Under the pieces are notes generated by a model, which had not been told where the DNA came from, searched no databases, and saw only the letters and a program-made list of their open reading frames with translations. The position numbers and the translations under genes were made by a program. From Gammaproteobacteria bacterium (lineage in GTDB: Bacteria > Pseudomonadota > Gammaproteobacteria > Arenicellales > Poriferihabitantaceae), in NCBI GenBank assembly GCA_020027415.1, contig JAHRAW010000218.1:1-5932 (forward strand): DNA of 5,932 bases, given 5' to 3'. Position 1 is the first letter of the stretch. Each line of letters begins with the position of its first letter. Of this stretch, positions 1 to 5,467 are shown piece after piece.

Positions 1-858
1 GAGCCGGTCATCTCTCAGGCGGTGGAGCCGAAAACCAAGATTGACCAAGAAAAATTGGGCGTGGCGTTAGGCAAACTGGCGAAGGAAGACCCGTCGTTCC
101 GAGTGCGTTCGGACAAAGAATCCGGGCAGACCATCATCTCCGGCATGGGTGAGTTGCACTTGGAAATCATCATTGACCGCCTCAAACGCGAATTCAATGT
201 GGCAGCTAATATCGGCAGACCGCAGGTTGCCTATCGCGAAACCATCACCGAGACGATTGAGCAGGAACACAAATATGTTAAACAGACCGGCGGGCGAGGG
301 CAGTATGGGCATGTATGCATCCGTCTGCAGCCGCAGGCGTTGGGTAGCGGTTATGAGTTCGCCGATGAAATCAAAGGCGGCGTGATTCCGCGGGAGTATA
401 TTCCATCGGTGGATAAGGGAATTCAAGAAGCGATGCAGTCCGGGGTGGTCGCCGGCTATCCGGTGATTGATGTCAAGGCGACCTTGTATTACGGCTCTTT
501 TCACGAAGTGGATTCATCCGAACACGCCTTCAAGGCGGCTGGCATGCAAGCGTTCAGAGAAGGCGCGCGGCTTGCCAAGCCGCAGTTGCTTGAGCCGCTG
601 ATGTCCGTGGAAGTCGTCACGCCGCCGGAATACATGGGCAGCGTAAACGGCGATTTGAGTTCGCGGCGCGGCATGATTCAAGAAATGGAGGATTCTCCCG
701 GCGGCAAGGTAGTCAAGGCGGAAGTGCCGTTGTCGGAAATGTTTGGGTACGCCACGGCGTTGCGTTCCGCAACGCAAGGGCGAGCCACGTATACTATGGA
801 ATTTAAAAAATACGCGCCGGTGCCTGCCAGTGTGGCGGAAGCGATCAAGTCTTCTTGA
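1..858 (+). CDS. fusA: Elongation factor G, C-terminal part (5' end outside window)
   Basis: EF-G is the cytosolic GTPase that drives tRNA-mRNA translocation and, with RRF, ribosome recycling. The frame is open from base 1 and gives the last 285 residues; the GTPase domain lies upstream of the window. Local residues about 1-74 match domain III (EPVIS at 1-5, GMGELHLEI at 48-56), about 75-199 domain IV (RGQYGHV at 99-105, GGVIP at 126-130, loop-tip GSFHEVDSSE at 165-174 with His168 at the usual decoding-centre tip position) and about 200-285 domain V (GDLSSRRG at 217-224, PLSEMFGYAT at 243-252). No frameshift or internal stop is seen, and the C-terminus ends close to where E. coli EF-G ends. 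Third codon positions are rich in C and G, typical of most genes here and in contrast to the tuf gene that follows. Family assignment is near certain from alignment with remembered EF-G sequences. Confidence 0.98.
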   Translation, partial: EPVISQAVEPKTKIDQEKLGVALGKLAKEDPSFRVRSDKESGQTIISGMGELHLEIIIDRLKREFNVAANIGRPQVAYRETITETIEQEHKYVKQTGGRGQYGHVCIRLQPQALGSGYEFADEIKGGVIPREYIPSVDKGIQEAMQSGVVAGYPVIDVKATLYYGSFHEVDSSEHAFKAAGMQAFREGARLAKPQLLEPLMSVEVVTPPEYMGSVNGDLSSRRGMIQEMEDSPGGKVVKAEVPLSEMFGYATALRSATQGRATYTMEFKKYAPVPASVAEAIKSS

Positions 859-967
859 GCGCCTAAACGAGATTCAACATTTTATCCGCTAAAAGCCAAG
901 CGAAATTTTTTTGTTTGCTTTTGATTTTTCTTTCTTTTGACGACTGAATTGATTGTGGGAGAACGAT
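859..967 (+). other. fusA-tuf intergenic leader, T-rich
   Basis: This 109-base spacer contains a T-rich tract at 906-938 with only one A. A 4-bp inverted repeat (CGCT 887-890, AGCG 899-902, 8-base loop) sits just before seven Ts at 906-912. The shape recalls a weak attenuator, but the stem is too short to call a terminator. No well-spaced pair of -35/-10 boxes is convincing: TTGATT (921-926) and TGAATT (944-949) have 17-base spacing, but the second box is poor. In E. coli tufA is also expressed from promoters inside fusA, so lack of a promoter here would not be odd. Confidence 0.5.
957..961 (+). promoter_or_regulatory. Ribosome binding site of tuf
   Basis: GGGAG lies 6 bases before ATG 968. 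It decides the start: an in-frame TTG at 953 would add five residues (MWEND) that EF-Tu proteins do not have, and its own upstream sequence has no Shine-Dalgarno match. Confidence 0.8.
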
Positions 968-2104
968 ATGGCGCGGGATCGATTTAAGCGATTGAAGTTG
1001 CATGTAAATGTAGGGACGATAGGTCATGTAGATCATGGTAAGACGACGTTGACGGCGGCTATGACGCGTGTATTGAGTGCTCGTTATGGTGGTTTAGCGA
1101 AGGGATTTGAGGAGATAGACAATGCTCCGGAGGAGCGTGCGCGTGGTATTACGATAGCGACTGCGCATGTGGAATATGAGACTGGTGGTCGTCATTATGC
1201 GCATGTAGATTGTCCTGGTCATGCGGATTACATTAAGAACATGATTACTGGTGCGGCGCAGATGGATGGTGCGATTTTAGTGGTATCGGCGGTGGATGGT
1301 CCGATGCCGCAGACGCGTGAGCATATACTATTGGCTCGTCAGGTAGGGGTTCCGTATATTGTGGTGTATTTGAACAAGGCGGACATGGTGGAGGATCAGG
1401 AGTTGCTGGAGTTGGTGGAGTTGGAGGTTCGCGAGTTATTGGATAGTTATGATTTTCCGGGCGAGAAGACGCCGGTGGTGATTGGCAGTGCTTTGAAGGC
1501 GTTGGAGGGAGATGATTCGGAGTTAGGTGCTGGCTCGGTGATGAAGTTGTCGGAGGCGTTGGATAGTTACATTCCGCAGCCGGAGCGTGCGTTGGATGGT
1601 GATTTTTTGATGCCGGTGGAAGATGTATTTTCCATTTCGGGTCGTGGGACGGTAGTGACTGGGCGTATAGAGCGTGGGGTTGTTCGGGTTGGCGATGAAG
1701 TGGAGGTAGTTGGTATTCGTGCGACTGCGAAGAGCATTTGTACGGGGGTTGAGATGTTTCGCAAGTTATTAGACGAGGGTCAAGCGGGCGACAATGTAGG
1801 GGTATTATTGCGTGGGGTAAAGCGCGAAGATGTAGAGCGTGGTCAGGTGCTATCGCGTCCGGGCACGATTACGCCGCATGTTTGTTTTGAGTCGGAGGTA
1901 TACATATTATCCAAGGAGGAGGGAGGTCGTCATACGGCGTTTTTCAATGGATATCGTCCGCAGTTTTATTTTCGGACGACGGATGTGACGGGGTTGGTGA
2001 AGTTATTGGGTGGTGCGGAGATGGTGATGCCGGGTGACAATGTAAAGTTGGAGGTAGAGTTGATAGTGGCGATTGCGATGGAAGAGGGTTTGCGTTTTGC
2101 GATT
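968..2104 (+). other. Compositionally atypical segment covering most of tuf
   Basis: Hand count over codons 1-379: about 23 end in C, there are no ATC codons, seven Ile codons are ATA, all 15 Lys codons are AAG, only one Leu is CTG, and GCA, ACA, CCA and TCA appear absent. The last 17 codons (2105-2155) have eight C-ending codons and both Lys as AAA, like fusA before and rplW after. The left edge must lie in the T-rich gap or at the tuf start; the right edge lies near 2105, just before the block coding for EGGRTVGAGVV, one of the most conserved stretches of the gene and a natural place for homologous exchange. Transfer or gene conversion is inferred, not shown. Confidence 0.7.
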
Positions 2105-2158
2105 CGCGAAGGCGGTCGCACCGTGGGCGCCGGCGTGGTTACTAAAGTTGTCAAATAG
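968..2158 (+). CDS. tuf: Elongation factor Tu
   Basis: EF-Tu is the abundant cytosolic GTPase that carries aminoacyl-tRNA to the ribosomal A site. The product is 396 residues (E. coli 394; the extra two are near 183-190). GTPase motifs are intact: P-loop GHVDHGKT 19-26, switch I with Thr62, DCPGH 81-85 with catalytic His85, NKAD 136-139, GSAL 173-176. Domain II (about 210-305) carries EDVFSISGRGTVVTGR at 218-233; domain III ends in EGGRTVGAGVV at 381-391. Several positions that are nearly invariant in remembered EF-Tu sequences differ: Leu11 for Pro, Ala64 for Asn, Val305-Cys306 for Thr-Lys, Ala324 for Pro, Leu347-Gly348 for Pro-Glu, Ala368 for Pro. Codon use is unlike the flanking genes up to about residue 379 and normal after it. 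The gene lies between fusA and rpsJ as usual. Function is probably intact EF-Tu; a diverged or recombined copy is possible, since many proteobacteria have two tuf genes. Confidence 0.97.
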   Translation: MARDRFKRLKLHVNVGTIGHVDHGKTTLTAAMTRVLSARYGGLAKGFEEIDNAPEERARGITIATAHVEYETGGRHYAHVDCPGHADYIKNMITGAAQMDGAILVVSAVDGPMPQTREHILLARQVGVPYIVVYLNKADMVEDQELLELVELEVRELLDSYDFPGEKTPVVIGSALKALEGDDSELGAGSVMKLSEALDSYIPQPERALDGDFLMPVEDVFSISGRGTVVTGRIERGVVRVGDEVEVVGIRATAKSICTGVEMFRKLLDEGQAGDNVGVLLRGVKREDVERGQVLSRPGTITPHVCFESEVYILSKEEGGRHTAFFNGYRPQFYFRTTDVTGLVKLLGGAEMVMPGDNVKLEVELIVAIAMEEGLRFAIREGGRTVGAGVVTKVVK

Positions 2159-2177
2159 CGGGTTGCATCCATCCCGC
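2158..2177 (+). promoter_or_regulatory. Small GC hairpin at the tuf stop codon
   Basis: GCGGG (2158-2162) can pair with CCCGC (2173-2177) across a 10-base loop, starting on the last base of the tuf stop codon. It is followed by C-rich sequence and no T run, so it is not an intrinsic terminator. It might mark a processing site or slow ribosomes between tuf and rpsJ; it may equally be chance. Confidence 0.35.
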
Positions 2178-2197
2178 CCCACCATGAGAACCGAGTC

Positions 2198-2512
2198 GTG
2201 AAAGTTGAGAACTCCAAAATCCGCATCAGTTTGAAAGCGTTTGATCACAAGACGATCGATCGCTCGGCGCAGGAGATTGTGGACACCGCGCGGCGCACCG
2301 GCGCGCTGGTGATGGGCCCGATTCCGTTGCCCACCAAGATAGAGAAATACACCCTGTTGCGTTCGCCGCACGTCAACAAAACCGCGCGCGACCAATTTGA
2401 GATTAGAACCCATAAGCGCATTTTGGATATCGTTGAACCAACCGACAAAACCGTGGATGCGTTGATGAAACTGGATATCGCTTCCGGGGTGGATGTTGAA
2501 ATCAAAACTTAA
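2198..2512 (+). CDS. rpsJ: 30S ribosomal protein S10 (NusE)
   Basis: S10 is a head protein of the 30S subunit and, as NusE, joins NusB in transcription antitermination complexes. The product is 104 residues (E. coli 103) with KAFDHKTID at 13-21, GPIPLPTK near 41-48, SPHVNK and EIRTHKR in the middle, and the C-terminal block DIVEPTDKTVDALMKLD. The start is GTG 2198: the protein then begins KVENSKIRISLKAFDH, which lines up with other S10 N-termini, and the nearby ATG at 2184 is in another frame. The Shine-Dalgarno match is weak (GAGAA at 2186-2190). Only 39 bases separate it from tuf, so the long L4-binding leader known from enteric S10 operons cannot fit here, and S10-operon control must differ or act elsewhere. 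Confidence 0.97.
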   Translation: MKVENSKIRISLKAFDHKTIDRSAQEIVDTARRTGALVMGPIPLPTKIEKYTLLRSPHVNKTARDQFEIRTHKRILDIVEPTDKTVDALMKLDIASGVDVEIKT

Positions 2513-2534
2513 TCATAATCGCGGAATTAAAAAA

Positions 2535-3254
2535 ATGGCACTCGGACTGGTGGGTAAAAAATTAGGCATGACGCGGGTTTTCACCGAGCAAGGGGAAGCC
2601 CGCGCGGCGACCGTGGTGGAAGCGACTCCGAACCGGGTCACGCAGGTGAAAACCGTGCCGACCGATGGCTACGACGCGGTGCAAGTTACCATCGGCGCGC
2701 GCCGCGCCAGTCGCGTTACCAAAGCGATGCAGGGGCATTTCGCTAAAGCCGGGGTGGAGCCGGGGCGTGGAGTTTGGGAGTTTCGTCTGGCGCAGCCGCT
2801 TGAAAATATACCGATGGCGAACGCCGACGCGGAGAACCTAGCGATTGAGGTGAAGCCGGGCGCCGAACTGACCGTGGAGATGTTCAGCCAGGGCGAAACA
2901 GTGGATGTCGCCGGGCGGACGATCGGCAAGGGTTTCGCCGGCGTGATGAAACGCTACGGCTTCCGCGGCGGGCGCGCCACGCATGGCAACTCCAAAGCGC
3001 ATCGCTCAGGGGGTTCCATCGGCAACGCTCAGGATCCTGGGCGCGTATTTAAAGGCAAAAAAATGGCTGGACATATGGGGGCGGTGCGGCGCATTCAGCA
3101 AGGGTTGGAAGTGTTGCGGGTAGACCGCGCGCGCAACCTGCTGTTGCTCAGCGGTTCAATTCCTGGAAGCCGCGGGGATGATGTGATTATTCAGCCTGCG
3201 GTGAAAGGGAAAAAATCCAATCGGCGTAGTCGGCATGAAGCGGAATCAAATTAG
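2535..3254 (+). CDS. rplC: 50S ribosomal protein L3
   Basis: L3 is an early assembly protein of the 50S subunit whose extended loop reaches towards the peptidyl transferase centre. ATG 2535 is chosen over upstream in-frame codons because the protein then opens MALGLVGKKLGMTRVF, the family N-terminus; GGA at 2523-2525 is a weak Shine-Dalgarno 9 bases upstream. At 239 residues it is 30 longer than E. coli L3: about 15 extra residues near 86-112, and a basic tail at about 225-239 (GKKSNRRSRHEAESN). Conserved blocks include NRVTQVKT 33-40, GHFAKAGVEPGRG 67-79, KGFAGVMKRYGFRGG 132-146, ATHGNS 148-153 and FKGKKMAGHMG 172-182. Gln166, in GNAQDPG, is the position methylated by PrmB in E. coli (Gln150), so that modification could occur here. 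Confidence 0.97.
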   Translation: MALGLVGKKLGMTRVFTEQGEARAATVVEATPNRVTQVKTVPTDGYDAVQVTIGARRASRVTKAMQGHFAKAGVEPGRGVWEFRLAQPLENIPMANADAENLAIEVKPGAELTVEMFSQGETVDVAGRTIGKGFAGVMKRYGFRGGRATHGNSKAHRSGGSIGNAQDPGRVFKGKKMAGHMGAVRRIQQGLEVLRVDRARNLLLLSGSIPGSRGDDVIIQPAVKGKKSNRRSRHEAESN

Positions 3255-3269
3255 AGAGTGAGTGTGCGC

Positions 3270-3899
3270 ATGAGCCTGCAACTCAACATTAACAAATCCG
3301 CCGGCGGACAGAGCGGCAAGTTGGGGTTATCCGAAGCCGCGTTTGGCAAGGAATTCAACGAGCCGTTGGTTCATCAAGTGGTGATCGCCTATCAAGCCGG
3401 GCGGCGTGCCGGTACTCGCGCGCAGAAAAACCGCGCGGCGGTGCGCGGCGGTGGCGCCAAACCATGGCGCCAGAAAGGCTCCGGGCGGGCGCGCGCCGGC
3501 AGCATTCGCAGCCCGATATTTCGCGGCGGCGGGGTGACTTTCCCGGCTTGCACCAAAGATTTTTCGCAGAAAGTGAATCGCAGTATGTACCGCGCGGCGA
3601 TGCGTTCTATTTTATCCGAGTTGTATCGCCAGCAACGTTTGTTGGTGGTAGATCAACTGAGCATGCCGCAACCAAGCACCAAAGGGTTGCTCGCCACGCT
3701 GACCGTGTTGGGTGCGGGCGCCGTCAAAGCGTTGTTAGTGTTGGCGGAAAGCGAGCAAAATGTGGAATTGTCGGCGCGCAACTTGGCGTCGGTTTCGGTT
3801 TGCACCAGCCGAGAAATTAATCCGCTGAACCTGATTAGTCACGAACAGGTGGTGCTGACGGTCACCGCAGCGAAGCAGATTGACGAGGCATTGCAATGA
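3270..3899 (+). CDS. rplD: 50S ribosomal protein L4
   Basis: L4 binds 23S rRNA early in 50S assembly and its loop lines the peptide exit tunnel; in enteric bacteria it also represses the S10 operon. From ATG 3270 the product is 209 residues (E. coli 201). Visible blocks: FNEPLVHQVVIAYQAGRRAG 29-48, GTRAQKNRA 48-56, KPWRQKGSGRARAGSIRSP 64-82 (the tunnel loop), GGGVTF 86-91, SQKVNRSMYRAAMRSILSEL 99-118 and KQIDEAL 202-208. In-frame GTGs at 3258 and 3264 are possible starts. ATG 3270 is preferred because MSLQL lines up with the E. coli MELVL opening; the GAGAG at 3254-3258 is about 11 bases from it but only 5 from GTG 3264, so the start is uncertain by two to four codons. The stop overlaps an ATG in the form ATGA (3896-3899), which opens a mini-ORF rather than rplW. 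Confidence 0.96.
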   Translation: MSLQLNINKSAGGQSGKLGLSEAAFGKEFNEPLVHQVVIAYQAGRRAGTRAQKNRAAVRGGGAKPWRQKGSGRARAGSIRSPIFRGGGVTFPACTKDFSQKVNRSMYRAAMRSILSELYRQQRLLVVDQLSMPQPSTKGLLATLTVLGAGAVKALLVLAESEQNVELSARNLASVSVCTSREINPLNLISHEQVVLTVTAAKQIDEALQ

Positions 3900-3973
3900 A
3901 CCGCGAACGGAAAATTCTCGGCGTTGCGCTCGCTGTTTTGCGCGTTGCAATCTGGCGGAGCCAATCCAAATGA
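3896..3973 (+). other. 25-codon mini-ORF bridging rplD and rplW
   Basis: ATG 3896 overlaps the rplD stop as ATGA, and its TGA (3971-3973) overlaps the rplW start as ATGA again, so the mini-ORF fills the 70-base spacer exactly. The peptide starts MNRERKILGV, has a hydrophobic middle (VALAVLRVAIW) and ends RSQSK. Its opening resembles the true rplW start (MNEER) and the E. coli L23 start (MIREERLLKVL): AATGAAC, three unmatched bases, then GAACG occurs at 3895-3909 and 3969-3983. It may be the displaced old rplW start, a reinitiation bridge that keeps ribosomes loaded between the two genes, or chance. There is no evidence for a functional peptide. Confidence 0.35.
3957..3960 (+). promoter_or_regulatory. 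Ribosome binding site of rplW
   Basis: GGAG lies 9 bases before ATG 3970 and supports that start over in-frame non-ATG codons further upstream that would overlap rplD. Confidence 0.65.
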
Positions 3974-4272
3974 ACGAAGAACGACTCTGTCGAATTATCT
4001 TGCAGCCGGTGATTTCGGAAAAAACCACGCGCGCCGCCGACAAACACCGACAAATCTCTTTTCGGGTATTGCCCGATGCCAACAAAACGGAGATTAAGCA
4101 AGCGGTGGAAATGCTGTTTGAAGTCAAAGTGCTGAATGTGCAAGTTGCCAATGTGCGCGGCAAAATTAAACGTTTTGGGCGCACGCCGGGCAAACGCGAA
4201 AACTGGAAAAAGGCGCATGTGAGATTGCAGGAAGGCGACGATATTGATTTTATGAGCATGGCAGGCGGTTGA
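3970..4272 (+). CDS. rplW: 50S ribosomal protein L23
   Basis: L23 sits at the peptide tunnel exit and is the docking site for trigger factor and SRP. From ATG 3970 it has 100 residues, the same as E. coli. The N-terminal PVISEKT (13-19) carries Glu17, matching the E. coli Glu18 used in trigger-factor binding. Further blocks are KTEIKQAVEMLFEVKV 39-54, VRGKIKRFGRTPGKR 62-76 (the tunnel-side loop region) and WKKAHVRLQEGDDIDF 79-94. Lys codons are mostly AAA, the opposite of tuf. Unlike in many relatives, where rplW follows or overlaps rplD tightly, here it starts 70 bases after the rplD stop, and 84 bases separate it from rplB. Confidence 0.96.
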   Translation: MNEERLCRIILQPVISEKTTRAADKHRQISFRVLPDANKTEIKQAVEMLFEVKVLNVQVANVRGKIKRFGRTPGKRENWKKAHVRLQEGDDIDFMSMAGG

Positions 4273-4320
4273 GCCGCGAATCCGTTAAGCCACGAAGCCG
4301 TTAATCCGTTAAGCCATTTA
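4273..4320 (+). repeat. Two-copy 24-base tandem repeat in the rplW-rplB spacer
   Basis: Units 4273-4296 and 4297-4320 agree at 19 of 24 positions and share a perfect 14-base core, AATCCGTTAAGCCA (4279-4292 and 4303-4316). The heptamer CCGTTAA occurs three times (4282, 4298, 4306). The repeat begins directly after the rplW stop and includes no ATG. The rest of the spacer (4321-4356) holds no clear Shine-Dalgarno for rplB. It could be replication slippage or part of a dispersed intergenic repeat family; one window cannot tell which. Confidence 0.8.
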
Positions 4321-4356
4321 CCAACAACCTAAGTGTTTTCATAAAGTAGCGACGAT

Positions 4357-5181
4357 ATGCCACTGGAAAAACAAAAGCCAACCACGCCGGGGCGCAGAGG
4401 CATGGTCAAAGTGAGCGCGTCGGGTTTGCACAAAGGCAAGCCCTATGCGCCGTTGTTGCGCAACAAAACGGCGATTGACGGGCGCAACAATCAGGGGCGC
4501 ATCACCGTGCGGCATCGTGGTGGCGGGCACAAGCGCAGTTATCGGGTGATTGATTTCAAGCGCGCCAAAGACGGCATCCCCGCCACGGTCAAGCGGCTGG
4601 AATACGACCCCAATCGGAGCGCGCATATCGCGTTACTGGTGTACCGAGACGGCGAACACCGATACATCATCGCGCCGCGCGGGCTGGCAGCCAACGATAC
4701 GGTGGTTTCCGGCAACGGCGCGGCGTTCAATTCGGGCAACAGCATGCCGCTTCGCAACATTCCGGTGGGCAGCGTGGTGCATTGCGTTGAACTCAAGCCC
4801 GGCAAAGGCGCGCAAATGGCGCGTTCCGCCGGCGCCTCGGTGCAGTATATCGGCAAGGAAGACGCCTACGCACAGTTGCGGCTTCGCTCCGGCGAAATGC
4901 GCAAGGTGCATTTGGATTGCCGCGCGACCATCGGGCAAGTGGGCAATTCGGAGCATGGTTTAGGCAAACTCGGCAAAGCCGGCGCCAAGCGTTGGCGCGG
5001 CATTCGCCCGACCGTGCGCGGCGTCGCCATGAATCCGGTGGACCATCCGCACGGCGGCGGCGAAGGGCGCACCTCCGGCGGGCGTCATCCGGTTTCGCCG
5101 TGGGGCGTGCCGACCAAAGGCTATCGCACTCGCAACAACAAGCGCACCTCATCCATGATCATCCGTCGCCGTAAAAAATAA
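4357..5181 (+). CDS. rplB: 50S ribosomal protein L2
   Basis: L2 is needed for 30S-50S joining and contacts 23S rRNA near the peptidyl transferase centre. The product has 274 residues (E. coli 273). Conserved blocks: TPGRRGMVKV 10-19, LHKGKPYAPLL 24-34, GRNNQGRITVRHRGGGHKR 42-60, YRVIDFKRAKDGIPA 62-76, LEYDPNRSAHIAL 81-93, LRNIPVGSVVH 132-142, ARSAGASVQ 155-163, RLRSGEMRKV 175-184, RWRGIRPTVRGVAMNPVDHP 212-231 and HGGGEG 232-237, with His230 in the universally conserved DHPHGGGEG. The C-terminus ends in the usual basic tail (MIIRRRKK). ATG 4357 gives the expected N-terminus, but no good Shine-Dalgarno is seen before it (ATAAAGTAGCGACGAT). The spacer to rplW is long and repetitive. Confidence 0.98.
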   Translation: MPLEKQKPTTPGRRGMVKVSASGLHKGKPYAPLLRNKTAIDGRNNQGRITVRHRGGGHKRSYRVIDFKRAKDGIPATVKRLEYDPNRSAHIALLVYRDGEHRYIIAPRGLAANDTVVSGNGAAFNSGNSMPLRNIPVGSVVHCVELKPGKGAQMARSAGASVQYIGKEDAYAQLRLRSGEMRKVHLDCRATIGQVGNSEHGLGKLGKAGAKRWRGIRPTVRGVAMNPVDHPHGGGEGRTSGGRHPVSPWGVPTKGYRTRNNKRTSSMIIRRRKK

Positions 5182-5183
5182 CC

Positions 5184-5456
5184 ATGCCGCGTTCCGTTAA
5201 AAAAGGTCCCTTTGTTGACCATCACCTGTGGGTGAAGGTTGAAAAAGCGCGCGAGGAGAAATCGCGCCGTCCGATTAAAACTTGGTCGCGCCGCTCCATG
5301 ATCATGCCGGAGTTTATCGGCTTGACCATCGCCGTGCATAACGGTCGTCAGCACATGCCGGTGTTGATATCGGAAAACATGGTCGGTCATAAACTCGGTG
5401 AGTTTGTGCCAACGCGCACTTATCGCGGGCATGCCGCCGGCAAGAAGGTTAAATAA
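5184..5456 (+). CDS. rpsS: 30S ribosomal protein S19
   Basis: S19 is in the head of the 30S subunit, next to S13, where its C-terminal tail nears the A-site tRNA. The product has 90 residues (E. coli 92) and all the family blocks: MPRSVKKGPFVD 1-12, KTWSRRSMI 32-40, GLTIAVHNGRQH 46-57, MVGHKLGEFVPTRTYRGHAA 66-85. The start is two bases after the rplB stop. The upstream bases are the A-rich end of rplB with no Shine-Dalgarno, so initiation probably depends on ribosomes finishing rplB. Only the last two or three basic residues of the tail are shorter than in E. coli. Confidence 0.97.
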   Translation: MPRSVKKGPFVDHHLWVKVEKAREEKSRRPIKTWSRRSMIMPEFIGLTIAVHNGRQHMPVLISENMVGHKLGEFVPTRTYRGHAAGKKVK

Positions 5457-5467
5457 AGGTCGTCATC

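Noticed and set aside
887..912. Possible intrinsic terminator between fusA and tuf (short stem then seven Ts)
   Set aside because: The stem is only 4 bp with an 8-base loop, too weak for a standard terminator. Kept only as a low-interest observation.
921..949. Possible tuf promoter (TTGATT, 17 bases, TGAATT)
   Set aside because: The second box matches TATAAT at only three of six positions, and T-rich DNA gives such hits by chance.
953..967. Upstream TTG start for tuf
   Set aside because: It would add five residues not seen in EF-Tu, and the GGGAG ribosome site lies inside that stretch, spaced for ATG 968.
1402..1434. Repeated GAGTTG units in tuf
   Set aside because: They encode the normal EF-Tu helix ELLELVELEV; the repetition comes from the protein and uniform codon choice, not from a DNA repeat.
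3464..3820. 118-codon + strand frame inside rplD
   Set aside because: It overlaps a clear L4 coding frame entirely and resembles no protein I recognise.
3735..4259. 174-codon open frame on the - strand across rplD and rplW
   Set aside because: It is a shadow of two conserved ribosomal protein genes, with low-complexity, unfamiliar translation and no ribosome site.
4793..5152. 119-codon open frame on the - strand inside rplB, and similar antisense frames in tuf, rplC and fusA
   Set aside because: These arise from codon bias of the sense genes; the Arg/Cys-rich translation is typical of GC-rich shadow frames.
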